Source of the DNA: Brachybacterium muris
GTDB taxonomy: Bacteria; Actinomycetota; Actinomycetes; Actinomycetales; Dermabacteraceae
Reading direction: 5' to 3'
Length of the DNA stretch: 64,000 bases
Assembly: GCF_016907455.1 (NCBI RefSeq)
Contig: NZ_JAFBCB010000001.1
Coordinates: forward strand, 3,038,001-3,102,000
A program made the translations under genes and the position numbers. Shown piece by piece: positions 36,195 to 43,475 of this stretch. The first letter of the stretch is position 1. Each line of letters begins with the position of its first letter. Below the pieces are notes generated by a model that did not search any database, was not told the DNA's origin, and saw nothing but the letters and a program-made list of their open reading frames with translations.

Positions 36195-36404
36195 ATGAGG
36201 CACGGATGCGCGGTGCGGCTTGCCCCGTCCACCCGCGGCAAGGGGCTGGGGTCGGCGATGTTCACCTGGGCCCGTGACTACGGCCGGCGGAACGGCGCGG
36301 TCCTGGCGCAGCTGACCACGGACAAGCAGCGCACCGATGCCCAGCGCTTCTACGAGCAGCTGGGCTACACGGCCAGCCACGTGGGGTACAAGCGCGCCCT
36401 GTGA
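36195..36404 (+). pseudogene. GNAT acetyltransferase remnant (C-terminal part)
   Basis: Encodes only the acetyl-CoA-binding and final strands of a GNAT N-acetyltransferase: APSTRGKGLGSAMFTWA (motif A, RGKGLG) and FYEQLGYTASHVGYK. The usual ~70 residues before motif A are absent. An ATG exists at the given start but is unlikely to yield a functional enzyme. Confidence 0.65.
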
Positions 36405-36458
36405 GGGCTGCGGTCCGGGCCCCGTCGGGACCCCTGTCGCCACCGGGGCGTGGAGGCG

Positions 36459-36464
36459 TAGCGT
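36459..36464 (+). promoter_or_regulatory. -10 box of a leaderless promoter (FAD oxidoreductase gene)
   Basis: TAGCGT followed by 6 bases and then ATG 36471; no Shine-Dalgarno. Confidence 0.55.
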
Positions 36465-36470
36465 CAGAGC

Positions 36471-37970
36471 ATGAACGCTGACACCCGAGACCTGGACCAG
36501 ACGACCGACGAGCACTCCGAGCCCGACGGAACCGACACCTATGACGTCGTCGTCATCGGGGGCGGCCCCGTGGGCGAGAACGTGGCCCAGTACGCGATCG
36601 AGGGCACCGACCTGACCGCCGTGATCGTGGAGCAGGAGCTGGTGGGCGGTGAGTGCTCGTACTACGCCTGCATGCCGTCCAAGGCACTGCTTCGGCCGCT
36701 CGCCGTGGCCGATGCCTCCGCGAACCTGGAGGGCATCAGCACTTCGCAGGTGGAGGTGGAGGGCCTGCTGGCCAGGCGTGACACCTGGGTCTCGGACTAC
36801 GACGACGCGGGCCAGGTGGACTGGGCCGAGGGCGCCGGGATCGACGTGGTACGCGGGCGCGGGCGACTGGTGGGTGAACGCGAGGTGGAGGTGACTGGGC
36901 CGTCCGTGCGGCGCCTGCGTGCGCGGCGCGCGGTGGTGCTCGCGACCGGATCGGACCCGCAGGTCCCCGGGCCGCTGCGCGAGATCGCGCCGTGGGGCTC
37001 GAGGGACGTGACCGGGGTGCGGGAGGTGCCCGAGCGGCTGCTGATCGTGGGCGGCGGGGTGGTGGCTGTCGAGGCGGCCACCTGGATGGCGGCGCTGGGG
37101 TCCCGGGTGACGATGCTGGTGCGGGGCGACTCGCTGCTGTCCGGCTTCGAGCCGTGCGCAGGGCGCCACGTCGCCGAGGCGCTGGAGAAGGCGGGCGTGG
37201 AGGTGCAGCTGGGTGCCTCCACCGTCGAGGCCACCCGCACCGGCACCCACGAGCACCCGCCGCTGGGTCGGCCGCACGGCGGCGAGATCACCGTGGTGGT
37301 CGAGGACTCCGACGGGCGCCGCGAGGTGCGCGGCGACGAGCTGCTGGCTGCCACCGGCCGCGCACCGCGCCTGGAGGGCCTGGGACTGGACGCGCTCGGG
37401 CTGTCGGCCGATGACGTGACCGGAGGCGACCTGCCCGGGTGGTTGCACGTGGTCGGCGATGCGAGCGGCGAGGCGCCACTGACGCACTGGGGCAAGTACC
37501 GGGCCCGGGAGCTGGGGGCGCGGCTTCGTTCCGAGGCCCTGGCTGCCACGACCGGCGAGGATGCCCCCGTCGAGGCCGCCCCGCCGGAGGTGCCGGTCCC
37601 GCAGGTGGTGTTCACCGACCCGCAGGTGGCCTCCGTCGGCCTCACCGAGCAGGAGGCGCGCGAGAAGGGCCGGGACGTGACCGTGGCGGAGGTCCCCTTC
37701 GGCAGCGCCGCCGGCTCGGCGCTGCTGCGCGACGACGTCGTCGGGACGGCGAAGCTCGTGGTCGACGCCGACTCACGGACCCTGCTGGGGGCCACCTTCG
37801 TGGGGCCCGACGCAGGCGAGCAGCTGCACGCAGCGACCATCGCGATCGTGGGCCGGGTGCCGGTGCACGTGCTGCGCCATGCCGTGCCGAGCTACCCGGC
37901 CGTCTCGGAGCTGTGGCTGCGGCTGCTCGAGGAGCTGCCCCGCGAGTTCCGCACCGCTCCGCCGCTGTGA
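36471..37970 (+). CDS. NAD(P)/FAD-dependent disulfide oxidoreductase (dihydrolipoyl dehydrogenase/mercuric reductase family)
   Basis: 499 residues. FAD motif VVVIGGGPVGENVAQYA, then the redox-active disulfide GGECSYYACMPSKALLRP (CX4C spacing kept, although the usual GGTCLNVGC is altered). The NAD(P) motif is LLIVGGGVVAVEAATWMA. The C-terminal interface has VVFTDPQVASVGLT and a His/Glu pair in RHAVPSYPAVSE. The enzyme would reduce a disulfide or quinone with NAD(P)H in the cytoplasm. Specific assignment (lipoamide, mycothione or other) is not supported: no 2-oxoacid dehydrogenase genes are nearby. Confidence 0.87.
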   Translation: MNADTRDLDQTTDEHSEPDGTDTYDVVVIGGGPVGENVAQYAIEGTDLTAVIVEQELVGGECSYYACMPSKALLRPLAVADASANLEGISTSQVEVEGLLARRDTWVSDYDDAGQVDWAEGAGIDVVRGRGRLVGEREVEVTGPSVRRLRARRAVVLATGSDPQVPGPLREIAPWGSRDVTGVREVPERLLIVGGGVVAVEAATWMAALGSRVTMLVRGDSLLSGFEPCAGRHVAEALEKAGVEVQLGASTVEATRTGTHEHPPLGRPHGGEITVVVEDSDGRREVRGDELLAATGRAPRLEGLGLDALGLSADDVTGGDLPGWLHVVGDASGEAPLTHWGKYRARELGARLRSEALAATTGEDAPVEAAPPEVPVPQVVFTDPQVASVGLTEQEAREKGRDVTVAEVPFGSAAGSALLRDDVVGTAKLVVDADSRTLLGATFVGPDAGEQLHAATIAIVGRVPVHVLRHAVPSYPAVSELWLRLLEELPREFRTAPPL

Positions 37971-38004
37971 CGCCAAGCCCGGCGGGCGGCTGCGCGGTCC
38001 ACCC

Positions 38005-39858
38005 TCACCGCCACGCCCGCCGGGCGGATGCGCTGGCGAAGTCCACCAGCAGCGACAGCACCAGCAGGGCGATCACCACGGTGAGCATCCCGGAGTAGTC
38101 GAAGGAGGCCCGCTGACTCTCCAGCACCCGGCCCAGCCCACCGGCACCCACCACGCCGACCACCACGGTCTCGCGGATGGCGATCTCCCAGCGGTACAGG
38201 GCGTAGGCGGTGAAGCGTCCGGTCACCATCGGCACCACGCCGTAGAAGAAGGTGGTGGCGCGCCCGGCACCCAGCAGTTCCAGGGAGCGCACCGGGCGTC
38301 GGTCCATGGTCTCCAGCACCTCGGTGAACAGCCTGCCCAGCACGCCCGCGTTGTACAGGCCCAGGGCCAGGGCGCCCGGCAGCGGCCCGGGCAGCACCAC
38401 GAACAGCAGCAGCAGTGCCCACACCGGCGGGGAGAGGGCGCGGATGGTCAGCAGGATGATGCGGCACGCGCCGGCGACGGCGGCGCGCACAGGTCCGTCA
38501 CCGGGCCGATGGACACCCAGGAATGCGGCGACCACACCGATCGCGCTGCCCACCACCACCGCGAGAACCGACATCTGCACGGTGGCAGCGGCGTCACCGA
38601 GCAGGTCCGCCCAGGTCGACGGCAGACTCGGCGGGAGCGCGTCGGCCACCATGCGCCCCGCCCGCTCCCAGGTGGAGGCGCTGACCAGGCGCCCCAGGTC
38701 CGGCCGCAGGTACACCACGGACCACACCGTGAGCGCGAGGCCCAGCAGCGCGGAGATGCGCATCCAGCGGCCACGGCCGGTGCGGCGCAGGCTCGCGCTC
38801 CACCGGTCGAACACCCAGCCCAGCAGCACCAGCGCGTAGATGAGGGTCCACATCCGCTCGTAGGCGAGGCCCTGGAAGGCGGTGATCAGCTCGAAGCCCA
38901 GGCCTCCGGCGCCGATCATTCCCAGGATCACGGCGCCGCGCACCGCGCAGTCGAAGCGGTAGAAGGCGTAGGCCAGCAGGTCGTCCCAGATCCGCGGCAG
39001 GGTGGCGTACACGAAGGCCTGGAGTCGGCCGGCGCCGGCGTGGATCAGGGCGTCGTAGGGGCCCGACGGGGTCTCGTCGATGATCTCGGCGTACACCTTG
39101 GCGGTGATGGCGCCGAAGGGGATCGTCAGTGCGAGGATCCCCACCAGCGGGTCGCGCCCCAGGATCACCAAGAGGATGATTCCCCACACCGCTTCGTGGA
39201 TGCCGCGCGGGATGCCCAGGCCGATGCGGGTGAGCATCCATCCGGGCCGACGGGACCCGCCCCGGGCAGGCTGCCCAGCCCCGCCCCGGACTGGCCGACA
39301 GGCCCCGCCCCGTGCGGGCCGACCGCGACGGCCGCCCGCCCACCAGGCCTCGCTCATCAGCACCCCGCCCACCAGGCCGATCAGCGAGGCGAGCACCGTC
39401 CCCAGCAGGGCGAACGCGACGGTGATGAGGGTGGCGTCGAGGGTGCGGCGCAGGTACTCGGCCGAGAGGTCCGGCCGCAGGGCCGCCTCCCAGAAGGAGC
39501 GCAGGGTCTGCAGTCCGGGCGGGTTCAGCACCGGTTCGCGGCCGATGCCGGTGCTCCACAGCGACCAGACCACCAGCACGATCGCGCCGATCACCCACCA
39601 GCGGCCGGCCCTCGACCCTGAGCGGTCGTGCCCGCGAGGAGGGGGACCCTCGGGGATCTCGGCGTCGATGGGGTCGAGGTGTCCGCTGCAGTCGCGCATC
39701 CTGCGCGTGCCTGTCTCGGGCATGCCGCCGTCGGGCATGTCGCTGCCAGGCATGTCGCTGCCAGGCATGTCGCTGCCAGGCATGTCGCTGCCAGGCACAT
39801 CGCTGTCGGGCCTGTTATTGCCAAGCCTGTTGCTGCGGGCATCCGCCTGCGGGCTCAT
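38005..39858 (-). CDS. phnE: Phosphonate-type ABC permease, two PhnE domains in one chain
   Basis: 617 residues, about twice a normal PhnE. Each half has a permease domain: the first with DCAVRGAVILGMIGAGGLGFEL, the second with IAIRETVVVGVVGAGGLGRVL (the typical E..VVG.VGAGGLG loop). So it is an internal fusion of two PhnE units that could make the channel alone. The N-terminal ~60 residues contain a GSDMP pentapeptide repeat, and a Gly/Arg/Pro-rich insert (RRGRPARGGACRPVRGGAG) sits in the first domain. The ATG overlaps the phnC stop (ATGA). Substrate could be phosphonate, phosphite or another oxyanion. Confidence 0.87.
   Translation of the reverse strand: MSPQADARSNRLGNNRPDSDVPGSDMPGSDMPGSDMPGSDMPDGGMPETGTRRMRDCSGHLDPIDAEIPEGPPPRGHDRSGSRAGRWWVIGAIVLVVWSLWSTGIGREPVLNPPGLQTLRSFWEAALRPDLSAEYLRRTLDATLITVAFALLGTVLASLIGLVGGVLMSEAWWAGGRRGRPARGGACRPVRGGAGQPARGGSRRPGWMLTRIGLGIPRGIHEAVWGIILLVILGRDPLVGILALTIPFGAITAKVYAEIIDETPSGPYDALIHAGAGRLQAFVYATLPRIWDDLLAYAFYRFDCAVRGAVILGMIGAGGLGFELITAFQGLAYERMWTLIYALVLLGWVFDRWSASLRRTGRGRWMRISALLGLALTVWSVVYLRPDLGRLVSASTWERAGRMVADALPPSLPSTWADLLGDAAATVQMSVLAVVVGSAIGVVAAFLGVHRPGDGPVRAAVAGACRIILLTIRALSPPVWALLLLFVVLPGPLPGALALGLYNAGVLGRLFTEVLETMDRRPVRSLELLGAGRATTFFYGVVPMVTGRFTAYALYRWEIAIRETVVVGVVGAGGLGRVLESQRASFDYSGMLTVVIALLVLSLLVDFASASARRAWR
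39735..39795. repeat. 15-bp tandem repeat within phnE (GSDMP-encoding)
   Basis: Unit CATGTCGCTGCCAGG on the plus strand, repeated about four times, encoding GSDMP near the N-terminus of the permease. Such repeats are prone to copy-number change. Confidence 0.8.
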
Positions 39859-40640
39859 GCCGGCAGCCGGTACAGCTCGTCGCGGTGGGCGTCGGTGACC
39901 TCACCGGCGGGGAGGTCGAACACGACGTGGCCCTGCCGCAGCCCGATCACCCGGTCGCACACGCTGCGGGCGATATCGAAGTCGTGCAGGCTCACCAGCA
40001 GGGAGCGGTCGCCGTCGGCCACCACCGCGGCCAGCAGGTCCATCACCACGCGGGCGCGCTGGGGGTCCAGGCTGGAGATGGGTTCGTCGGCCAGCACCAG
40101 GGCGGGGTCCTGCACGATGATCCGGGCCAGCGCCACCCGCTGCTGCTCACCGCCGGAGAGCCGTTCGGTGCGGGTGGGGGCGAGCTCCTCGATGCCCAGC
40201 CGGGCCATGGCGGCGAGGGCTACGTCGGCCTCCAGCGGCCGCACCAGGGAGGCGAGGGACTTCCACAGGCCCCATCGGCCCAGGTGCCCGGCGTTGACGT
40301 TGTGGATGGCGGGCAGCGGGCCCACCAGGTCCAGCCGCTGGTGCACGGTGCCGATGCCGGCGCGCACGGCGCGCAGCTGCCTGCGGGTCGCGGCGCCCAG
40401 CTCGGTGCCCAGCGTGGTGACGGTGCCGGTGGACGGGGTGACCGAGCCGTTGCTGAGGCCGAGCACGGTGGACTTGCCGGCGCCACTGGGGCCCACCAGG
40501 GCCACCTTCTGCCCCGGTGCGACGGACAGCGAAGCGTCCAGCACCGTGCGGGTCCCGTACCGGACGGTGACGTCCTTCAGCTCCAGGACATTCGCCGGCG
40601 GCGCCGCGGTGGTCTGCTGCGCGGGGGCCATCCCGGTCAT
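39855..40640 (-). CDS. phnC: Phosphonate-type ABC transporter ATP-binding protein (PhnC-like)
   Basis: 261 residues. Walker A GPSGAGKST, Q-loop GTVHQRLDLVG, signature LSGGEQQRV, Walker B LVLADEPISSLDP and switch VSLHDFDIAR; the ADEPISSLDP form is typical of PhnC. The ATG shares its A with the phnD stop (TGATG) and the stop overlaps the permease start, so the order phnD-phnC-phnE is tightly coupled. Confidence 0.9.
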   Translation of the reverse strand: MTGMAPAQQTTAAPPANVLELKDVTVRYGTRTVLDASLSVAPGQKVALVGPSGAGKSTVLGLSNGSVTPSTGTVTTLGTELGAATRRQLRAVRAGIGTVHQRLDLVGPLPAIHNVNAGHLGRWGLWKSLASLVRPLEADVALAAMARLGIEELAPTRTERLSGGEQQRVALARIIVQDPALVLADEPISSLDPQRARVVMDLLAAVVADGDRSLLVSLHDFDIARSVCDRVIGLRQGHVVFDLPAGEVTDAHRDELYRLPA

Positions 40641-41587
40641 CAGCCGACCAGCCCCAGCTCGCGGGCGACCTCCTCGATCTGCTGGTAGTCCTCACGACTG
40701 GCCGCGATGAACTTTTCGGCGCCGTAGGACTCCACGACCGCCAGGCCCTCCTCGGACTCGTGCATCGCGAGCATGGCATCGGTGAGCTTCTGGGTGAAGC
40801 CCTCCTCGAATCGCTCGTCCACGTCGCCGCGCAGCAGCCAGTGGTAGTCGTGGTACTCGGGGGATTCCAGCACCATCACCACCTTGTCGGTGTCCACGGT
40901 GCCCTCCTCCATGCGCGATCGCCACACCTGGCTGTTCAGGGCGCCCGCCTCGTAGGAGCCGGAGGTGACCAGCTCGATGGTGGAGTCGTGGGAGCCGGAG
41001 AAGCCGGGCTCACCGGCCAGGTCGGCCTCGGCCACCCCTGCCTGGGACAGGAAGTAGGAGGGCATCAGGCGCCCGGAGGTGGAGGTCTCCGAGCCGAAGG
41101 TGAAGCGCTTGTCGGCGAACACGGTCAGGTCGTCCACGGAGTCGAGGGGCTCGATGCCGGCGTCGGCGTTGGCGATGAAGATGCTGGTGAAGATGGGGTC
41201 GATGTCGCGCTGGGCCACCACGGTGGCCTCGGGGTTCTGCAGCTGGGCCTGCACGCCGGTGAGGCCGCCGTAGAACACGAGGTCCAGGTCGCCGGCGCCG
41301 AACAGGCTCACCGAGGCGGAGTAGTCGGGAACCGGCACGTACTCCACGTCCACGCCGAGCACCTGGGCGAGGTGGGCGGCGAAGGCCTCCTCGCGCTCGG
41401 TGAGGGCGTCGGGGTCCTGGTCGGGGATGGCACTGATGCGGAGGGTCTCGCCGCTGCCGCCGCCCGAGCCGGAGCCGTTGCCTGCCGAGTCACTGCCGTC
41501 GGAGGAGCAGGCGGCGGTGAGCCCGACTCCCGTGACCGCAGCCCCGGTGAGGGCGAGGCGGGCAAGGGTCTGGCGGCGGGTGAGCAT
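40640..41587 (-). CDS. phnD: Phosphonate/oxyanion-type substrate-binding lipoprotein (PhnD-like)
   Basis: 315 residues. Lipoprotein signal MLTRRQTLARLALTGAAVTG with lipobox TAAC, a Gly/Ser linker, then the PhnD/transferrin-like fold: LRISAIPDQDPDAL, DLDLVFYGGLTGVQAQ, FTFGSETSTSGRLMPSYFL. Related proteins are variously annotated for phosphonate, phosphite or selenate, and the sequence does not decide. No C-P lyase genes are in the window. ATG has GAGGAG 6 bases upstream; it is the first gene of the operon. Confidence 0.88.
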   Translation of the reverse strand: MLTRRQTLARLALTGAAVTGVGLTAACSSDGSDSAGNGSGSGGGSGETLRISAIPDQDPDALTEREEAFAAHLAQVLGVDVEYVPVPDYSASVSLFGAGDLDLVFYGGLTGVQAQLQNPEATVVAQRDIDPIFTSIFIANADAGIEPLDSVDDLTVFADKRFTFGSETSTSGRLMPSYFLSQAGVAEADLAGEPGFSGSHDSTIELVTSGSYEAGALNSQVWRSRMEEGTVDTDKVVMVLESPEYHDYHWLLRGDVDERFEEGFTQKLTDAMLAMHESEEGLAVVESYGAEKFIAASREDYQQIEEVARELGLVG

Positions 41588-41883
41588 GGCGTCTCCTCTA
41601 GGATGCGTACGCACGTCGGCACCGCTGCCGAGAGCGCGTTTTCCGGTTCTCACCAGGGAGTCTACCCCCGCGAAGGGGGCACAGCGGAGTCATGTGTCCT
41701 CGCCTCGGCCTCGGCGCCTTCGGTGGCACCCAGGTGTCCTTTACGCTCCACGTCAGTTATTGACTGACGTGATGGAGGTGATGGCCTTCTCTGTTCCCCA
41801 GCCGGCCGGCGGGCGACCTCACGACCGGCGGCTGGCTGCTCAACGACGGGCAGCCGGGATGCTCACCGCTGGTCATCTGGCTG
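41588..41883. other. Promoter-side region of phnD with a perfect inverted repeat
   Basis: 296 bases upstream of phnD and downstream of the APC permease. It holds a small hairpin CCCCC-GCGAA-GGGGG near 41665-41680, the inverted repeat listed separately, and an open rightward frame from ATG 41772 (MEVMAFSVPQPAGGRPHDRR...) that runs antisense into the permease gene and has no recognisable domain. Confidence 0.4.
41749..41771. promoter_or_regulatory. Candidate operator: 9-bp perfect inverted repeat with 5-bp spacer
   Basis: CACGTCAGT (41749-41757), spacer TATTG, ACTGACGTG (41763-41771). The size and AT-containing centre look like a dimeric repressor site. It lies ~165 bases upstream of phnD and immediately before a rightward ATG. 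The binding protein is unknown. Confidence 0.45.
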
Positions 41884-43332
41884 TCACCGACGCGACGCCA
41901 GCACGATCCCGCGGTACACCAGTCCCGCCGCCACCAGTGCGAGGCCCGCCACCAGGGTGCTGCCGGGCAGTGCCGCGACCAGCAGGATGCAGCCAATCAG
42001 GCCCATCACCTGCAGGGCCTTCGGGAACAGTCGATGCTCGCCGGTCTGGGTGTACGCGGCGATGTTGGCGACCGCGTAGTAGAGCAGCACGCCGAAGGCG
42101 CTGGCGGTGATGGCCACCAGTACGTCGCTGGCCAGCAGCACCAGCAGCACCACGGCGATGCCGACGGTGATCTCGGCCCGCTGCGGCACCGAGTAGCGCT
42201 GGCTCACGTGGGCGAGGGGTCGGGGCAGGTCCCCCTCGCGCGCCATGCCGAGCATGGTGCGGGACACCCCCGCCACCAACGCCAGCAAGGCCCCGGCGGC
42301 AGCGGCGGCAGCGCCGACGGTGACCACCAGCTTCCAGACCACTCCCGCCCCCACCAGGTCTAAGGCGGCGATGAACGGGGCGGGCCCCCACCCCTGCTCC
42401 CCCGGGGCTGGACCCACCAGCACCAGCACCGCCGCCAGCGCGATGTACAGGGCGAACACGGCGCCGAGGGCCAGCAGGATCGCCCGCGGGATGGTGCGGC
42501 GCGGGGCAGTGACCTCTTCACCCAGGGTGGCCACCCGGGCGTAGCCGGCGAAGGCGAAGAACACCACCGCTGCGGCCTGGGCGATTGCCAGCACGGTGCC
42601 GAGCGCTCCCCCGTCGCCGGCACCGAGCAGGGCCGCGAGGCCGCCGTCCCAGAAGCCGGTGGCGCGACCGGCGAGAGGCCCGGGCACAGGCGCCCCGAAG
42701 GCCGCTCCTCCGTCCCCGGCGGCCACACCCACCAGGAGGCGCGCCGCGGTGAGGGCGAGTGCCACCAGGGCGATCGTGACCAGGATGCGGGCCAGGCCCG
42801 CGGTACGGGTGACGCCCACCAGGTTCACGGCGGTCAGCAGCACCACCACGGCAGCGGCGATGGGGCGTTGGAACCCCTCGGGAACCAGGTAGGCGGCGAC
42901 CACCATCGCCATCGCAGCGCAGGAGGCCGTCTTGCCGATCACGAAGCACCAGCCGGCCAGGAACCCCCACCAGGGGCCCAGCTGCTGGCGGCCGAAGAAG
43001 TACGTGCCACCGGAGGTGGGGTACTGGGCGGCGAGCTGCGCGGTGGAGGTGGCGTTGCCGAAGGCGACGAGCGCCGCGAGACCCACGGCCAGCAGCACGG
43101 CGGGGCCGGCGAGGTCCTGGGCGGCACCGAGGGCCACGAACACGCCGGCCCCGATCATGGAGGCCAGGCCGATCACGACCGCGTCGCCGAGGCCGAGGCG
43201 TCGGGCCAGCTGTCCGGAGCCAGGGGCACCGGAAGCAGTGGCACCTGAGGCAGGGGCACCGGAAGCATTGGCACCGGACGAAGCAGGGGCGGCGGAGCTG
43301 CCGGGTGGGGGCGGGGTGGCGGGTGTGCTCAC
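41884..43332 (-). CDS. APC family amino acid permease
   Basis: 482 residues from the chosen GTG, with about 12-13 hydrophobic segments. The first helix GDAVVIGLASMIGAGVFVAL carries the conserved GxG substrate loop of the amino acid-polyamine-organocation family; FFAFAGYARVATLGEEV is the helix 6 region. The N-terminus is a Pro/Ala/Ser/Gly-rich tail with an SGAPASGA-like repeat. The GTG at 43332 is preferred because GAGG lies 8 bases upstream; GTG 43341 also fits. Substrate unknown. It stands alone, separated from the nuclease gene by a long hairpin. Confidence 0.87.
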   Translation of the reverse strand: MSTPATPPPPGSSAAPASSGANASGAPASGATASGAPGSGQLARRLGLGDAVVIGLASMIGAGVFVALGAAQDLAGPAVLLAVGLAALVAFGNATSTAQLAAQYPTSGGTYFFGRQQLGPWWGFLAGWCFVIGKTASCAAMAMVVAAYLVPEGFQRPIAAAVVVLLTAVNLVGVTRTAGLARILVTIALVALALTAARLLVGVAAGDGGAAFGAPVPGPLAGRATGFWDGGLAALLGAGDGGALGTVLAIAQAAAVVFFAFAGYARVATLGEEVTAPRRTIPRAILLALGAVFALYIALAAVLVLVGPAPGEQGWGPAPFIAALDLVGAGVVWKLVVTVGAAAAAAGALLALVAGVSRTMLGMAREGDLPRPLAHVSQRYSVPQRAEITVGIAVVLLVLLASDVLVAITASAFGVLLYYAVANIAAYTQTGEHRLFPKALQVMGLIGCILLVAALPGSTLVAGLALVAAGLVYRGIVLASRR

Positions 43333-43373
43333 TGGGGGCACCTCGGTTCGCGGGAAGGGACGGCTCAGAAAGA

Positions 43374-43435
43374 CCGTGAGTGGAGCGCTGTGGTCGCATC
43401 AACGCATCGATACGACCACAACGCTCCACTCACGG
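43374..43435 (-). terminator. Long inverted repeat downstream of the nuclease gene
   Basis: 23-base arms at 43374-43396 and 43413-43435 pair with one mismatch around a 16-base loop; the arm begins CCGTGAGTGGAGCG. It lies about 40 bases past the stop of the secreted nuclease and before the permease start. No T-run follows. Its arm shares CGTGAGTGGAG with the hairpin at 46559-46619. Confidence 0.65.
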
Positions 43436-43475
43436 GTCGGACGGGGACTGCTGGAGTGCGGCCAGAGGCCGGAGC

